From: Tigriopus japonicus
Taxonomy: Eukaryota; Arthropoda; Copepoda; Harpacticoida; Harpacticidae
Direction: 5' to 3'
DNA: 64,000 bases
Assembly (NCBI GenBank): GCA_010645155.1
Contig: JAAGOF010000307.1
Location: forward strand, 1 to 64,000
Numbering within the stretch: position 1 is the first letter of the stretch; each line of letters starts with the position of its first letter. Under the pieces are notes generated by a model that made no database searches, was not told the origin of the DNA, and saw nothing but the letters and a program-made list of their open reading frames with translations. Below, piece after piece: positions 22,401 through 33,121 of the stretch. A program made the translations under genes and the position numbers.

Positions 22401-25400
22401 CGGGCCATGTTTAGTAAGACCCATTAAAAATGACTTTAATGGTACAAACATGTTACATTAAAACTATTTCTATGATCAAAAAATGATTGATGAAAGTAAA
22501 ATCCTTTAACATGAAGAAAATAAGTAAGAAAGTAGCTAATCAAAAACAAAATAGGCTTTACTTCTTCATCACATAAAACGGGAAAGAAAAAAGTTTCTTT
22601 TTCAGGCCTCCAAATACCTCATATTTTCCCCCTTTAGATTTTTTCCTTACATATTACTACGGCTCAGATTTGAAGTTGATTGCTTATTTTTCGAATTTAT
22701 GGCGCAAAATTTGGCAAAATTGAAGTTTTTGAGCTTATGGGATAATTTCCATTTTTTGACATTTTGTTTTCCAAATTGGAGTCAATCAATTATTTTATGG
22801 TTTAAATCGATTATTTTCAAATACAATCTTGAGCATTTTTTAATGATTTTTTTGGCCAAATCTGGACCCTCATTATTGCACTCACTTTTTCCCCCATCAC
22901 TCTCATAAACGAAAAAGGAAATGGTCAGGAATTATTCGATGTGACGTACATTTTTCTAGTCAGATCAATTGAAAGTGTGGATTGATTTCAAATAAAAAGC
23001 TCTCTTTTGAAAAACTTTTGTGTTATCTTCGGAGTTTTAGATGTAATTTTCATTCCCCGAGAATCGATATCCCATGAAAAATGGAATGGTCACATGCTTA
23101 CTTGTAAAATTTTCGACCAAGAAACGGGCTAGATTCAACTGATGCCGTTTTACGTACTCTCCATTCTTCAGTGTTCCACAGATGTATCCGTTCTCCACCA
23201 TATGTAATTCCAAAATATCTTTGAAATCGCCTTCGGCAAAATCCATCACAAAGGCCATGTCCAGGTCCGGTAGTTTTAGAGGCGAGTATGAACAAGTCAA
23301 CAGAGAACCATAATATTTGTAATAGAAGTTCTCATTGTGACCTTAAACCACACAACACAAAGTATTAGAATCTCAATGGTTAAAACGTTGCTATCCAAAT
23401 AAAGAAATATTTAATTAGTATTAGGAAGTTCAGAAGAATAAAAACAAAATTAAGTTGAGTTGTTGAAGGGAACCAGCAAGAATTTTGAGAGTTAAAAGAA
23501 TCACAAATACCCAACAGTCGCTAAACTTGGTGTTGTGGCCACTCTTGGACACACTTTGAGACAAAGCCGAGGACAAGACGAAAGAGACCAGAAAAAGAGA
23601 TCTATTACGAAGCCAAGGAGGCACTTAAAATTGGTAATATTTATTTATCTGCTTGTATTCATTTGAAATATGGGCTGGCCTAGAGCGCTATAATAAAAGA
23701 GTACGCGCATGTGCCATTTTGGTCCCAAGACGTCGGTTCCATTGTACTGTGGTTCTTGGGTTCGACCTGCTTGAGGCAACTTTACCTATGCACTATTTAC
23801 TACCAAATTGACGCTCATGATCTCAGCTTACCTTTGAAAGCATAATGCTTGACCTTACTAGCCTTTGAAGGCCAAGGCTGGCCAAAACCGTGGGTGCCGG
23901 AAGATAACCTTCTCGTTCTCCTTAAACCTCGATGCGCGTTCAAGCCCAGTGCTGCTGTGAATTGACTCGGTAATGTCATCTCTTGATGAATCTCCACGCT
24001 GATTTGCATTGAGTTTCTTACTTTTTAGGAAAACTTAATCTAACTATGTACGAAATTGATTGGTAAATATTTAGAACGTCACTTGAAGCCATTAGAGCGT
24101 TTCCTCGTGCACATTATGACATTGTCATGTGAAATGACTTTTTTTGTTGAACAATTATCTGGCAGCCCTGGTGAAGTTGCGCATTCGTAGCAGTCGTCAG
24201 GCTGACAGTGCTACAGACTGTTATGCCTAACTTTGTAAAAAGTTTTGATATTTGTACTCATAATATATATAGCAGAAGCTATTTAAGAAAGTTTTTGCAA
24301 TTCACCTATCAATTTTTTACTTTGTCACTAATTACATAAAACTAAAGAAGCTCATGGGAAGGAGGTATCATTTCAACTATTGGACTTGATAAAAAGCAAA
24401 TTGTAATGGTTCTTTCTTTACATCAAGTGTTTCAAACTTATGAATAGGGCCCGGAAAAATATTTGCAAAAAAAGTGACAAAATATCCAAAATATATTTTC
24501 TTCAAAAGGCCAAAACATCTGGAAAAAGCCGAATATTTAAGAAATATTTTTTTTTCACAAGGTCATTATTTGGTATTTTTGCCTGTGTGCGCCGATTTTC
24601 CAAATTCGTTTCTGGTGAATTTGATGCATTTGGCCGTTTTTGGAGGCATCCTTGAATGTAAATTGATTCAAAAATATAATATTCAACTTGCCTCAATAGA
24701 TGGTGCAGTTTTTTTTGTGGATGACAGTAGTTTTGGTTGTGAATGTCTATAATCTCAGTACAAATGCCATTTTGTAGAGGTTTTTAAATTTTTGGTGCAT
24801 TTTTGTTAAGCCCTATTGAGCATTGGTCTTTTTTTTTTACAAAGTTAGGCATAACAGTTTGTAGCACTGTCAGCCTGACGACTGCCACGAATGCGCAACT
24901 TCACCAGGGCTGCCATACAATTGTTCAACAAAAAAGTCATTTCAGATGGCAATGCAAAACGTAGTGTGCACAAGGAAAACGCTCAAATGGCTTCAGTTGA
25001 CGTTTTAAGTATTCACCAATCAATTTCGTATCTAGCCAGATTAAGTTTTCCTAAAAACTAAGAAACTCAATGCAAATCAGCGTGGAGATTCATCAAGAGC
25101 TGACATTACCGAGTCAATTCACAGCAGCACTGGGCTTGAATGCGCATCGAGGTTTAAGGAGAACGAGAAGGTTATCTTCCGGCACCCACGGTTTTGGCCA
25201 GCCTTGGCCTTCAAAGGCTATTAAGGTCAAACATTATGCTTTCAAAGGTAAGCTGAGATCATGAGCGTCAATTTGGTAGTAAATAGTGCATAGGTAAAGT
25301 TGCCTCAAACAGGTCGAACCCAAGAACCACAGTACAATGGAACCGACGTCTTGGGACCAAAATGGCACATGTGCGTACTCTTTTATTATAGCGCTCTAGG

Positions 25401-26968
25401 CTGGCCTAAGTTTTTTTTTCTTTACCAAATCAGCCTGACTAAAGCTCGCACGCTATCTAGTGATTAATAAACGATCTATGGGGACCTTCATGAAAAATCC
25501 GGTCTATGAAGATAGGTAGACAAAAGGAATTACGATATCACGAAGATTGATTGGCGACCCCAGCTTACGACCTCACGTAAAAATGGCTTGCCCAAGTACC
25601 AAGTCACATCACTAACATTTATCACTACTTGTTGCTATAATTATTGTTTTACGTTTCTTATATTGACAGAAACTTGTTTAAAAAGTAATAGTCGATCGAA
25701 GGTTGAGACTACTTGAGAATGAGGTTGAAAAAATGTTCAAACAAATGTCTTTAAGCATGGTTTAACTGACCTTAAAACATATTTTTGCCCGTGACCTAAT
25801 TATCAGACATCAAATTCATATGCAGTATTGCATTAAAACCTTAAATGCAGTTTCAAAAGTTTTTGGAATTTCAAATGACTTCTTGAGCTCAAATACATAC
25901 CGTGTCTAGGAAAGGCTATGTGGCTCATCATTTTGGTCTTTCCACATAGTTCCTGTGCCCGTCCAAATTCATCAGTGGGCCCATGTGTGGGCTCCGGCCT
26001 ATTTGATGCCGACCTTTGATCTTGACTGCCTTTTTTTCTTACACTTACCATATCTTCTGGTGCCTTTAACAACCGGACTTATAACAAACTTTTGTGCGCT
26101 TATCATTAATCCAGGATTTGCATGCATTTTTGCGAGAAGCACTAAATTTCCTGGAGGATGAGGCAAACGTTGAAAATTATAATTTCCAGTAGGATCAAAT
26201 CAAGTACTTTCTCTGCTCCGTGATCGTAATTTGTGGGCCCCTGAACCTACCAACGTCCGTTTGGTGGGCCACAGACAACATGTAATCAAATGTAGAGGGC
26301 CTTAACCCAAAGGCGGTTGCCGATCCCAATACTTTAGTTTTATACTTTTACAGCAACTTACATACTGATTTCTATGGATGAATCCGGATCGGCCATGAGC
26401 TGACTCAGTATTGGATGGGACCAGTTCTGGTGCCGGGTCGTTATGAGTCGCATCCAAAACATTGAAACCGATCCGGAGTCGAAACCGACCTCTGAGGAGT
26501 AAATTCTTCAAATTGATGTTATTTGGAAACTTAATTTTATCGTTACTCACAAAGTTTTCTTTTCTTTTTCTTTCAAAATATACTAATTATAGAAAAAAAA
26601 TCCACTCGAAAATCGTCAATGATCTAAAAATCCGCGATAATAAGTGCAATGATGCCGGAAAATCTTTCTATTATCAGGAACGATCCGGATCGAAAATCTT
26701 GATTTTGGTACCAATCCGATCCGGCAAGTCGCAGAACCGGCTCACGGGACCAAAACTTCTTGGCTTGACCCGTTCTAACTAATTTTAACAAGGGTGTCTT
26801 ACTTCGACTTCTGAATTTCTCAAGGCAATACACCATAGAGTTCGTTAAGGCGTTATGCAATGAGATATTTGACTGCCAAGAGGCCACCAGCTCCTTCACC
26901 TCTTGCATGTCGGAAGAATTCGTCTTGAGTATTGTCTCAGGCTCAAAGGATGCTTGGAATGAGGTCAT
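19408..26968 (-). CDS. Mab-21/cGAS-like nucleotidyltransferase, gene 1 of 3
   Basis: Five exons: 26968-26803, 23341-23102, 22090-21971, 21412-21358, 20422-19408. All junctions are GT-AG and in phase, giving an unbroken 531-residue protein. Residues 20-55 form a helical spine (EVKELVASWQSNISLHNAL). Exon 2 carries the nucleotidyltransferase signature YYGSLLTCSYSPLKLPDLDM: Gly67-Ser68, Asp81, Asp83. The third acid is Asp245 in FIDVDLSILV. The rest is the Mab-21 helical half: WPPKSLIDKLKAAHVLLSP, then FEQDILL, KSLL, HECHSC-like HECLSC and LPIFFNPKINVL. Mab-21 enzymes of this type include cGAS and the cGLR sensors, which make cyclic dinucleotides after binding nucleic acid; activity here is inferred. 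Unlike genes 2 and 3 the first exon has only 55 codons and no AT-hooks. No Zn-thumb motif of vertebrate cGAS was seen. Intron 1 holds a large foldback transposon. Confidence 0.87.
20738..21198. mobile_element. palindromic MITE (CACTGAATTTCT family), copy 3
   Basis: The left end CAAGAAGCACTGAATTTCTC and right end CCAGAAATTTTGTTGTTCTTG are inverted relatives. The arms meet around GAATGAATTAGCCCTTTT and AAAAGGGCGAGTTCATTC. It is the most complete copy, about 460 bases, non-coding, in intron 4 of gene 1. Confidence 0.65.
23681..25398. mobile_element. hAT-type foldback element with 560-bp arms
   Basis: The element begins TAGAGCGCTATAAT and ends ATTATAGCGCTCTA. Left arm 23681-24240 and right arm 24837-25398 are inverted copies with few differences. 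The same 64-codon frame (MQISVEIHQE... GKLRS) is open in both arms, an effect of the duplication rather than evidence of a gene. Direct flanks are GGCTGGCC at 23673-23680 and 25399-25406, an exact 8-bp target duplication, and the ends fit the hAT YARNG consensus. The loop (24241-24836) contains a nested GGGCCCGG element. It lies in intron 1 of gene 1, so the pre-mRNA could fold into a long hairpin. Confidence 0.85.
24445..24836 (+). mobile_element. GGGCCCGG-ended MITE, nested copy
   Basis: Starts GGGCCCGGAAAAATATTTGC and carries the family interior (AATATCCAAAATATATTTTC, AAAGCCGAATATTT, TTGAATTTTGATGCATT-like words, ATAGATGGTGCAGTTTTTTT, GCCCTATTGAGCATTGGTC). The right terminal repeat is missing. 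Occupies the loop of the foldback element. Confidence 0.6.
26225..26790. repeat. two old MITE fragments next to exon 1 of gene 1
   Basis: 26225-26330 is a one-ended relative of the CAGGGGTCGGCAACC elements (GTGGGCCCCTGAACC, TTGGTGGGCC, GCGGTTGCCGATCCC). 26340-26780 is rich in GATCCGGATCGG words and resembles about 61300-61640 (AAGTGCAATGATGC, GATCCGATCCGG). Confidence 0.5.
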
Positions 26969-27864
26969 GATCAGTCAAATGCGGCCTTTCTCTTGAATAA
27001 AGAGTTCTGAAAATGAAAAAAAAAAAATCGCCATCAGGGCAAATTTGGTGAAGCTAAGTTGAGCTTCAATCATTTGAGTACAAGTGATAATCACGCCATC
27101 TTGTGGGAAAATTCTAAGATTGAAGCTAAAGCTTAACCAAAAAAAAGAACTTTTCACAACCAAACTTGAACTTAGTAAGTTTCAAAAAAAGGTCGGCTTT
27201 ACTTACCATCCTTCGATTCACTCAAATTTCCTCACCCAATTAAAAATTCGTTGGAAGAAGGAGCATTGAAATGTTCAGAGAGATATGCTTGCTCCTTGTT
27301 TACGACTGGCAGACGTTATGACGTCATCTTATGCAAGTGATACAATACAAGTAAAGTTCCTGTTGTTTTAAGTTGAAGACTAACCAATGAGAAACGTTAA
27401 CAAAGAACGCATTGTTGAGAATGTCGAGAACAAGATATGCATTTGAGTCAGGGAAATATTATTTTGAGATTTCAAAATCCTTTTTTGTATTGTGAGAGGC
27501 TCTTTCATTTCATTTTAAATAATTCCATTTGCGTTGTAGTTTAGATGAAGTTGGATACAAAAACACTTAATATTTTTTATGATACTTTTTTCCATTAACA
27601 ACAATTTATTTTTAGTTCATAACTCCCCATGATTGAATAATTGCTGTTGAATAATTTTGGCTTGTGGGTGCTAGGTACTGATGGTGTCGCAACCTTGATG
27701 TCTGTGAAGCTATCGGAGGAATACGGAGGAGGTCGATTCTACATTTATGGTTAGCTAGGTTATCTTATTCACCCAACCTATTTATGCCTTACGATCAATA
27801 AAGCTTCCTCTTCCGGCGAGTCAGTCGAGTAGAGACTACCAAACCACAAACACGTTGTAAGTTC

Positions 27865-28247
27865 ATTCCTATAGAGGTTGTAAAGAATTGATTGTTGTCT
27901 TTCGCTATCGACTCTGCCAAGACCTGCCGCGTAGACATCGCTGTAGGCCAGCCAGCACTGTCCAGGCACTTAGAAAGAGACAAATTACCTAATATTTCAA
28001 GTAAGTTTGCCAACAATGTCACCAACCAATGTCCTTTTCCATCGGTAAACAATTATGATACTTATTTATAAGTACAATATCACACATATTGCAAAATAGT
28101 TAGAATTATGTTGAGTTTTGTCTCTTCCCGAGTGCACGAACAACGCTGGCTGGCCTTTAGGATGTCTACGCGGCATGCTGGTGGGGCGGGAATAGAGGGG
28201 GACAACAAACAATTCTTTACAACCTCTATTTCAATAGGTTAGAATAC
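27865..28247. mobile_element. palindromic MITE (CGTAGACATC family)
   Basis: Left arm ATAGAGGTTGTAAAGAATTG, TGCCGCGTAGACATC, AGGCCAGCCAGC, GAAAGAGACAAA returns inverted at the right (TTTTGTCTCTTCCC, GCTGGCTGGCC, GATGTCTACGCGGC, CAATTCTTTACAACCTCTAT). Arms about 150 bases. It is related to 62921-63261. It lies upstream of gene 1. Confidence 0.65.
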
Positions 28248-28775
28248 TTGGACATTTATCCTCCAAAGGTACTATCATCCATTAGCTAGATTAGGGACAA
28301 GTCAGCACAGATGGTAAGCAAACAAATATAACAAATAACAGACAAAGACAAACAAACAACAGCACACTCAAACAAATGAAAATCGCAAATAAAAAACAAA
28401 CGAATCGGAACAAGAATTCAACAGATGTTAAATGTTTTTGTCTCCCAACAAATTAGGGCTGCCAAAAGTGCCACCCCTTAGGCGAGGAAAAAAGTCAAAA
28501 CTAACTTATGGTCTTAAAAGCCCTCTACGAAGAGAACGAAGAGCTTTGCTTGTATGAAATATCTCTTTTGAACCAATCAATTCTCTCACAAGCACAAATA
28601 ATTGTAGTGAAAATGATCTTTAGGTACTTGTGCTTACAAATCACCACAAATCATGATGGCAACACTGGTTTATTTGGGATGGTAGAAATTTATTCCAAAC
28701 AAACAAGCATTCTAAAAACCCAAACAAATATACAAACAAACAAATAAACGGCCAATTTGTTCACATCAATAGTGC

Positions 28776-29035
28776 GGCGCGCGGTAAATAGGTCACAAGG
28801 TTAGAAGGTCACAGTAAATAAGTCACAGCAAAAAGGTCACAGCAAAAAGGTCACAGTAAATAGGTCATAGCAAAAAGGTCACCCTAAAACGGTCACGGTA
28901 AAAAGGTCACGGTAAAAAGGTCACGGACCCACGCACCTCTGGAGGTAGCCAAGAGCGTGAACCCACTGGCCCTGGTATGTTCCATGGGACCCTAAAATTT
29001 ACCGGTTGGAACACAATGGAACAGTGTAATCCAGG
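28776..29035 (+). mobile_element. GGTCAC-repeat element, copy 1
   Basis: Begins GGCGCGCGGTAAATAGGTCACAAGG and continues with about ten 15-base units AAAAAGGTCACGGT/AGC to 28925, then a unique body (ACCTCTGGAGGTAGCC, GAACCCACTGGCCCTGG). The same end and body occur inverted at 56560-56772. Confidence 0.6.
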
Positions 29036-29439
29036 TGTGTAGCCGCTTTTTTAAATGTTGCGCTGGGACCTCGCTCCCAGTTTTTCCGCCTGCCTGTGGT
29101 AGCTTGGAAGAAGTGCGAGTGGTTCAGTTAAAAAGTGATTAATCAGACCTGTGTTAAACCTATTGTCAAAATGAGTACAGAATTGACTAGGGTAGAGACA
29201 TATGTAAGTCATAAAACAACCGATTTTAAAATTGGTTGATGAAATGTTGAGCATTTTGGGATCTAAAATGATGATCTCCAGTTCTTGACTACATTCAGTG
29301 ATGGCAAATGAATGAATGTCGTGCTTCTGTCACCAGGCAAAAATACTTGCAGAAAATGGCAGAACTTCATGCAAAAAAGGGGAAGACCTTCCAACTAATC
29401 AACTGAACTTTTTAAGTCCCAACCATTCCTTCTCAAACT

Positions 29440-30065
29440 AATTTTGGATCTTCAACATAAGATGAAATACTGGCGTTTGTACCAAGGTTATTAAGAGGGG
29501 CAATGAAAATGATGGAAAAGAGCAGACCTAAAATAGAACTTTGTAGAATCAAGAATTTTAAATGAAGGTTCCAAAAATCGCCACTATATGGAGCCAAAAC
29601 AGGGCCAAATTCTCTTGATTGCAGATCTATCCTCAACTTACACTTGTTGCTAAAATTGTAGCTTCCATCTGAAAGTGGATTTCTCTTCATATTTCAAGTC
29701 TTTTAGAGCTCACCTACAATAATATTGTGTTCAAAAATCAAAAAGCCATGCTGAGTAATCACAATTTAAGGCCAAAGACTAAATATTTAGGAAGCACCCA
29801 CAACCGTTTCTACCTCAAGATGGCACTGATTGTCATTTTCTCTTTGATTGAAGCTTAACTGCAGGCCAGGGAAATGTGCCCATAATTACACGCAAAAACA
29901 TATCTCTGTTTTAAAAATGCAACAACATGAGCTAAATTTAATGCGGAGGGAAATTTGCCCTGATCCAGGATTCAAGAGATTGAGTAGGAGAAACAAGGAA
30001 CAAGAATCTGTCAAATGGCAAGAAATGACAAATTCATCCAAAGACAAAATTTGCCATCTCTGTTT
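29440..30065 (-). pseudogene. decayed LINE reverse transcriptase fragment
   Basis: On the - strand, SSILGLLFSIIFIAPL and ASISSYVEDPKLV (29440-29540) are a mutated form of the SILGPLLFILFIAPL...SSYADDTKLV palm region of the LINE at 44158-46810; YADD has become YVED. The piece near 29900-30030 matches LMRCILDQGKFPSSL of the same ORF. The two are separated by unrelated sequence. Confidence 0.65.
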
Positions 30066-30229
30066 CTGAAAAGCTCTGTGCGCCAGAATGCGAAAACAGA
30101 AGCGAACATGTCATGAAACAAAACGTCTGATGTTGAGGACGCACGTACTGCTTGTTTGATGGAGTTGTAATATACCCTTGTAGCAGACAGCATCTGTCAG
30201 ATTGCAGCTGCAAAACTTCTTGCTGTTGT

Positions 30230-30830
30230 GTTTGATAAAGGTCTTATAACAACACCCCATCGCAACCACATGGCCAAGACTGCCAGGGAAAGGGCAGGTG
30301 TGATTGCTCACTTGGCCAATCATTCACCAAGGGGGGATTACTTGCGCCAATTGATCAATGGACTTGTCATTGGAAAAATAGGCCATGCCCTTGCATCAAT
30401 TGTTGCACCCTGCTGAACAAATGCCGCTCCCAAGGAGAAGTACAAGTCAAGTGGCCCTAAATGTTGTGCCCAGGTCTATCAGCGAACTCAAGAGGAAGGA
30501 CCATTTTTAGATTCCTGATCTCTTAGACCAGGTGGGCATTCAGTCTTTCAATGAAATAGTGGTTAGAGTCATGGCGGTTGAAACGTTGAAGACCAACTGG
30601 AGCACGGGTGGTGGTAAAGGAGGATGAAACCCCATTGGCCGCTTTGTGTTTCCTCCAATTCCCCTGTCAGATGCAAATTGAACAAATTTGACAAGATCCA
30701 AGACTGCTGGTGAGGTCCATATCCCCCTTTATGAGGTCTATGCAGCCAAAATGTGGAACAATTCTTCAGCTCTGAACGCTGTTCCCACAAAACTTGTTGT
30801 AACTGAGATCTCTAAATTACAAGGAAGATT
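30230..30830 (+). pseudogene. decayed LINE ORF2 C-terminus, second lineage
   Basis: The + strand opens with ARERAGVIAHLANHSPRGDY, LRQLINGLVIGKIGHALASI and VAPC, then in broken frames PKEKYKSS, a HIPDLL-like stretch, VGRFVFPPIP-like WPLCVSSNSP and WNNSSALNAV. Such RT-tail sequence (loss of helices before a final aromatic-rich domain) is usual in non-LTR elements, but it does not match the other LINE here, so I treat it as another family. Stops and frame changes are frequent. Confidence 0.45.
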
Positions 30831-31019
30831 AGTACCTATGTGAGACAAATAATGCTTGACATGTTGAAATTTTTAGTAACTTTTTCTTTTTTTACCTTAT
30901 TTGTCCTTTCACTGTTCAACTAGCAACCTTTTTTGTTAAAGTGCATGTCTCCGTGATGAAATGTGCCTTAGACTAAAACGAACAGATCTTTTACATTCTA
31001 CGTGGGAGATGATGTAATC

Positions 31020-31350
31020 TCATCTTGAAAATACTTCCCCCATTTGGGATCCAATGAGTTCGGCAGGTTTGCAAAAGGTCGCACAGGTCCAAAGATTTTT
31101 TTTTTCTTGGAACATTACAGGAATGAGAGAACTCTCGTATTGGGAGAGGCTCCAGAAATTAGGGCTGTACAGTACTCAGAGAAGGTATGAAAGGTATCTG
31201 ATACTGTATGTTTTCAAGAGCGTTCATGGGCTCTGTCCTAACCCAGGCTCTGAGATCAGTTGTAGCGATCACAGAGGTTTTACGTACCTTCTGAGAACAC
31301 CTCCAAACCCAAGGAAATCGAGGCTAGTTCGTACCACTAAGTACCACTAA
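31020..31350 (+). pseudogene. LINE ORF2 C-terminal fragment
   Basis: PIWDPMSSAGLQKVAQVQRF, SYWERLQKLGLYSTQRR, YERYLILYVFKSVHGLCPNP and FTYLLRTPPNPRKSRLVRTT are the typical tail of CR1/L2-like ORF2. The last part matches SHRRGFTCVLRAPPNPRES of the copy at 44158-46810. That copy lacks the preceding segment, so this fragment shows what was deleted there. Confidence 0.75.
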
Positions 31351-31889
31351 TATTTGTTTTCAACTTTGTAAAAAAGGTCTATTGCAACTTGTGTTGAATT
31401 TGCATCAAATATAAGTATAATGCAGAGTTTAAAAATAGAAAGACCTATTTACATACCTATCTTATGTGATATATTTGTTTTCCTTCAAAATGTTTCTGTA
31501 AATCAAATTGATATTTTGAAGACTACGTAGATGGGCTCTTGTCTAACCCTTGGTGTAAGCTGTCCCTAACAGGAGAAATTCTCTGGACAACTAGCATGGA
31601 GGATAGGAGAGTCGCCTATCAAGTTTTCAAAATGTCTAGCTGATTTCAAAAATATTCTGATGGACGTCAAATGTTTCTTATGACAATTAGGAAATCTTGA
31701 ATATAGTATAGTTAACAAACGATCAAAACTATTAAAAAGTAAAAAAATGTTACTTTTTACATGATTTAACAGTTCTTTTCACATCCTAGTTTTCTGCATC
31801 AAGCTCTTATTTTGTGCAAATTGAATGCAATAAAGTTTTTTAAATATTCAGTATGAGTTTACCCAGATCTTAATCCCTTTGTTCACTTT

Positions 31890-32150
31890 AATCATTATGT
31901 GAACTATCTGGAACCATGGCGGACTGGAATCCTACCCTCATGTAAGGTGTTCCAAAACTCTGATGAGTGTGTTAAATCGTTAATTACTCAATATTTTGAC
32001 AACAATTCTTCAAATGATTCTTTCGCAGCATGTCTCTGTCTCTTGGACGTTCGAATTTGTGCTCATTTGTGTGATAGACCATCTGTAAGTCTTCGTAGAC
32101 ATGTTTGAAACAAAGCACTCGCTCATTTTACTACTATGGAGACAGGGAAG
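31890..32150 (+). repeat. dispersed repeat, partner of 3545-3800
   Basis: The better-preserved copy: a frame from 31899 to 32108 (69 codons) ends in RICAHLCDRPSVSLRRHV. Shared words with the first copy are listed there. Could be an exon-like relic of a transposon protein; unidentified. Confidence 0.5.
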
Positions 32151-32282
32151 ATGGCCCCAGCGGAAAGAAAAAAAGTTGTCACAAAACTGGGCCTGACTAA
32201 TCCATTTTTTACAAAACTCACTGATTTTATTATCATGATATTTGGAATTACATTGTAAAATGTCATTTACAACTGTCTAGCG

Positions 32283-32531
32283 CAGGGGTCGGCAACCACT
32301 TTTAGGTCAAGTCCCACAAATCTGTTTGCATGTTGTCAGGGGCCCACCATTTAGACGTTGGTAGGGTTAGCGGCCCACAAATTAGCGATTAAAGAGCTTT
32401 GGGCCCACGAGGACAGTACTATGGATGGCTCACAGGCCCACTATTTTAGACTTTCCCCATGGCTCCTGGGCCCACCAAACACCACCCTTGGGCCCACATT
32501 TGGGCCGCGGCCCACCGGTTGCCGACCCCTG
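32283..32531. mobile_element. hAT-type MITE, CAGGGGTCGGCAACC ends, copy 1
   Basis: 249 bases bounded by CAGGGGTCGGCAACC and GGTTGCCGACCCCTG. Exact 8-bp flanking duplication GTCTAGCG at 32275-32282 and 32532-32539. Interior is rich in GGCCCAC words. These ends are widespread in hAT non-autonomous elements. Confidence 0.9.
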
Positions 32532-32586
32532 GTCTAGCGGGTCCGAGGATCAACTAAAGGTGCTTAGAAAATAGAATTTATATAAG

Positions 32587-32885
32587 GGATGGACCGAAAG
32601 GGCTCATAACCGAAACCGAAAGTTTCGGCCGAAAGAGGGCTTAACCGAAACCGAAACCGAAAACAGCTAAGTACAAAATTGTATAAATGCCAAATCCACC
32701 TTAAAAATTTAATTGCTCATGTGTCTAAAGTTAAATAGTCGCAAATTTTGAAAAATTGGAAAACTTAAATTTTAGAGTTGCTTGGACCAAACATTTTTCA
32801 ATTTTGATGTCAAACTCCATCTTTTAAGTGCTTGTCTGATTTCGGTGTCGGTAGGCATAACCGAAACCGAAACCAAAATTTCATC
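32587..32885 (+). mobile_element. CCGAAA-ended MITE, copy 2
   Basis: Starts GATGGACCGAAAGGGCTCAT and carries ACCGAAACCGAAAGTTTCGG, ends in CCGAAACCGAAACC. Same family as 18509-18785 (inverted) and 58276-58608 (same orientation). Confidence 0.7.
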
Positions 32886-33121
32886 CGTAATTTAAAGACC
32901 CCTAAATCACTCAAAATCATTTCTTCTTTAACTTGAATTTGACGAAAATATAAACATTTTTCTATACAATGAAACAGGCAATTTTCCCAAATTTTGTTTT
33001 AAGCCCCCATTTATGTAATTTTGGAGAAAATTTGTAGATTTTACTAATTACTTTGTAAAATGTAATTTATTAGTGTCTTGTGACCCTGGTCATGATACTT
33101 CAACTAGAGATTAGCGGTATA

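Noticed and set aside
23815..24009. 64-residue open frame, also present at 25070-25264
   Set aside because: The two frames are the two arms of one inverted repeat, so the match is a duplication of DNA, not a conserved gene. No start context or homology supports a protein.
28776..28925. CRISPR-like array of short repeats
   Set aside because: Units are directly adjacent without unique spacers, in an animal genome; it is the subterminal array of a transposon.
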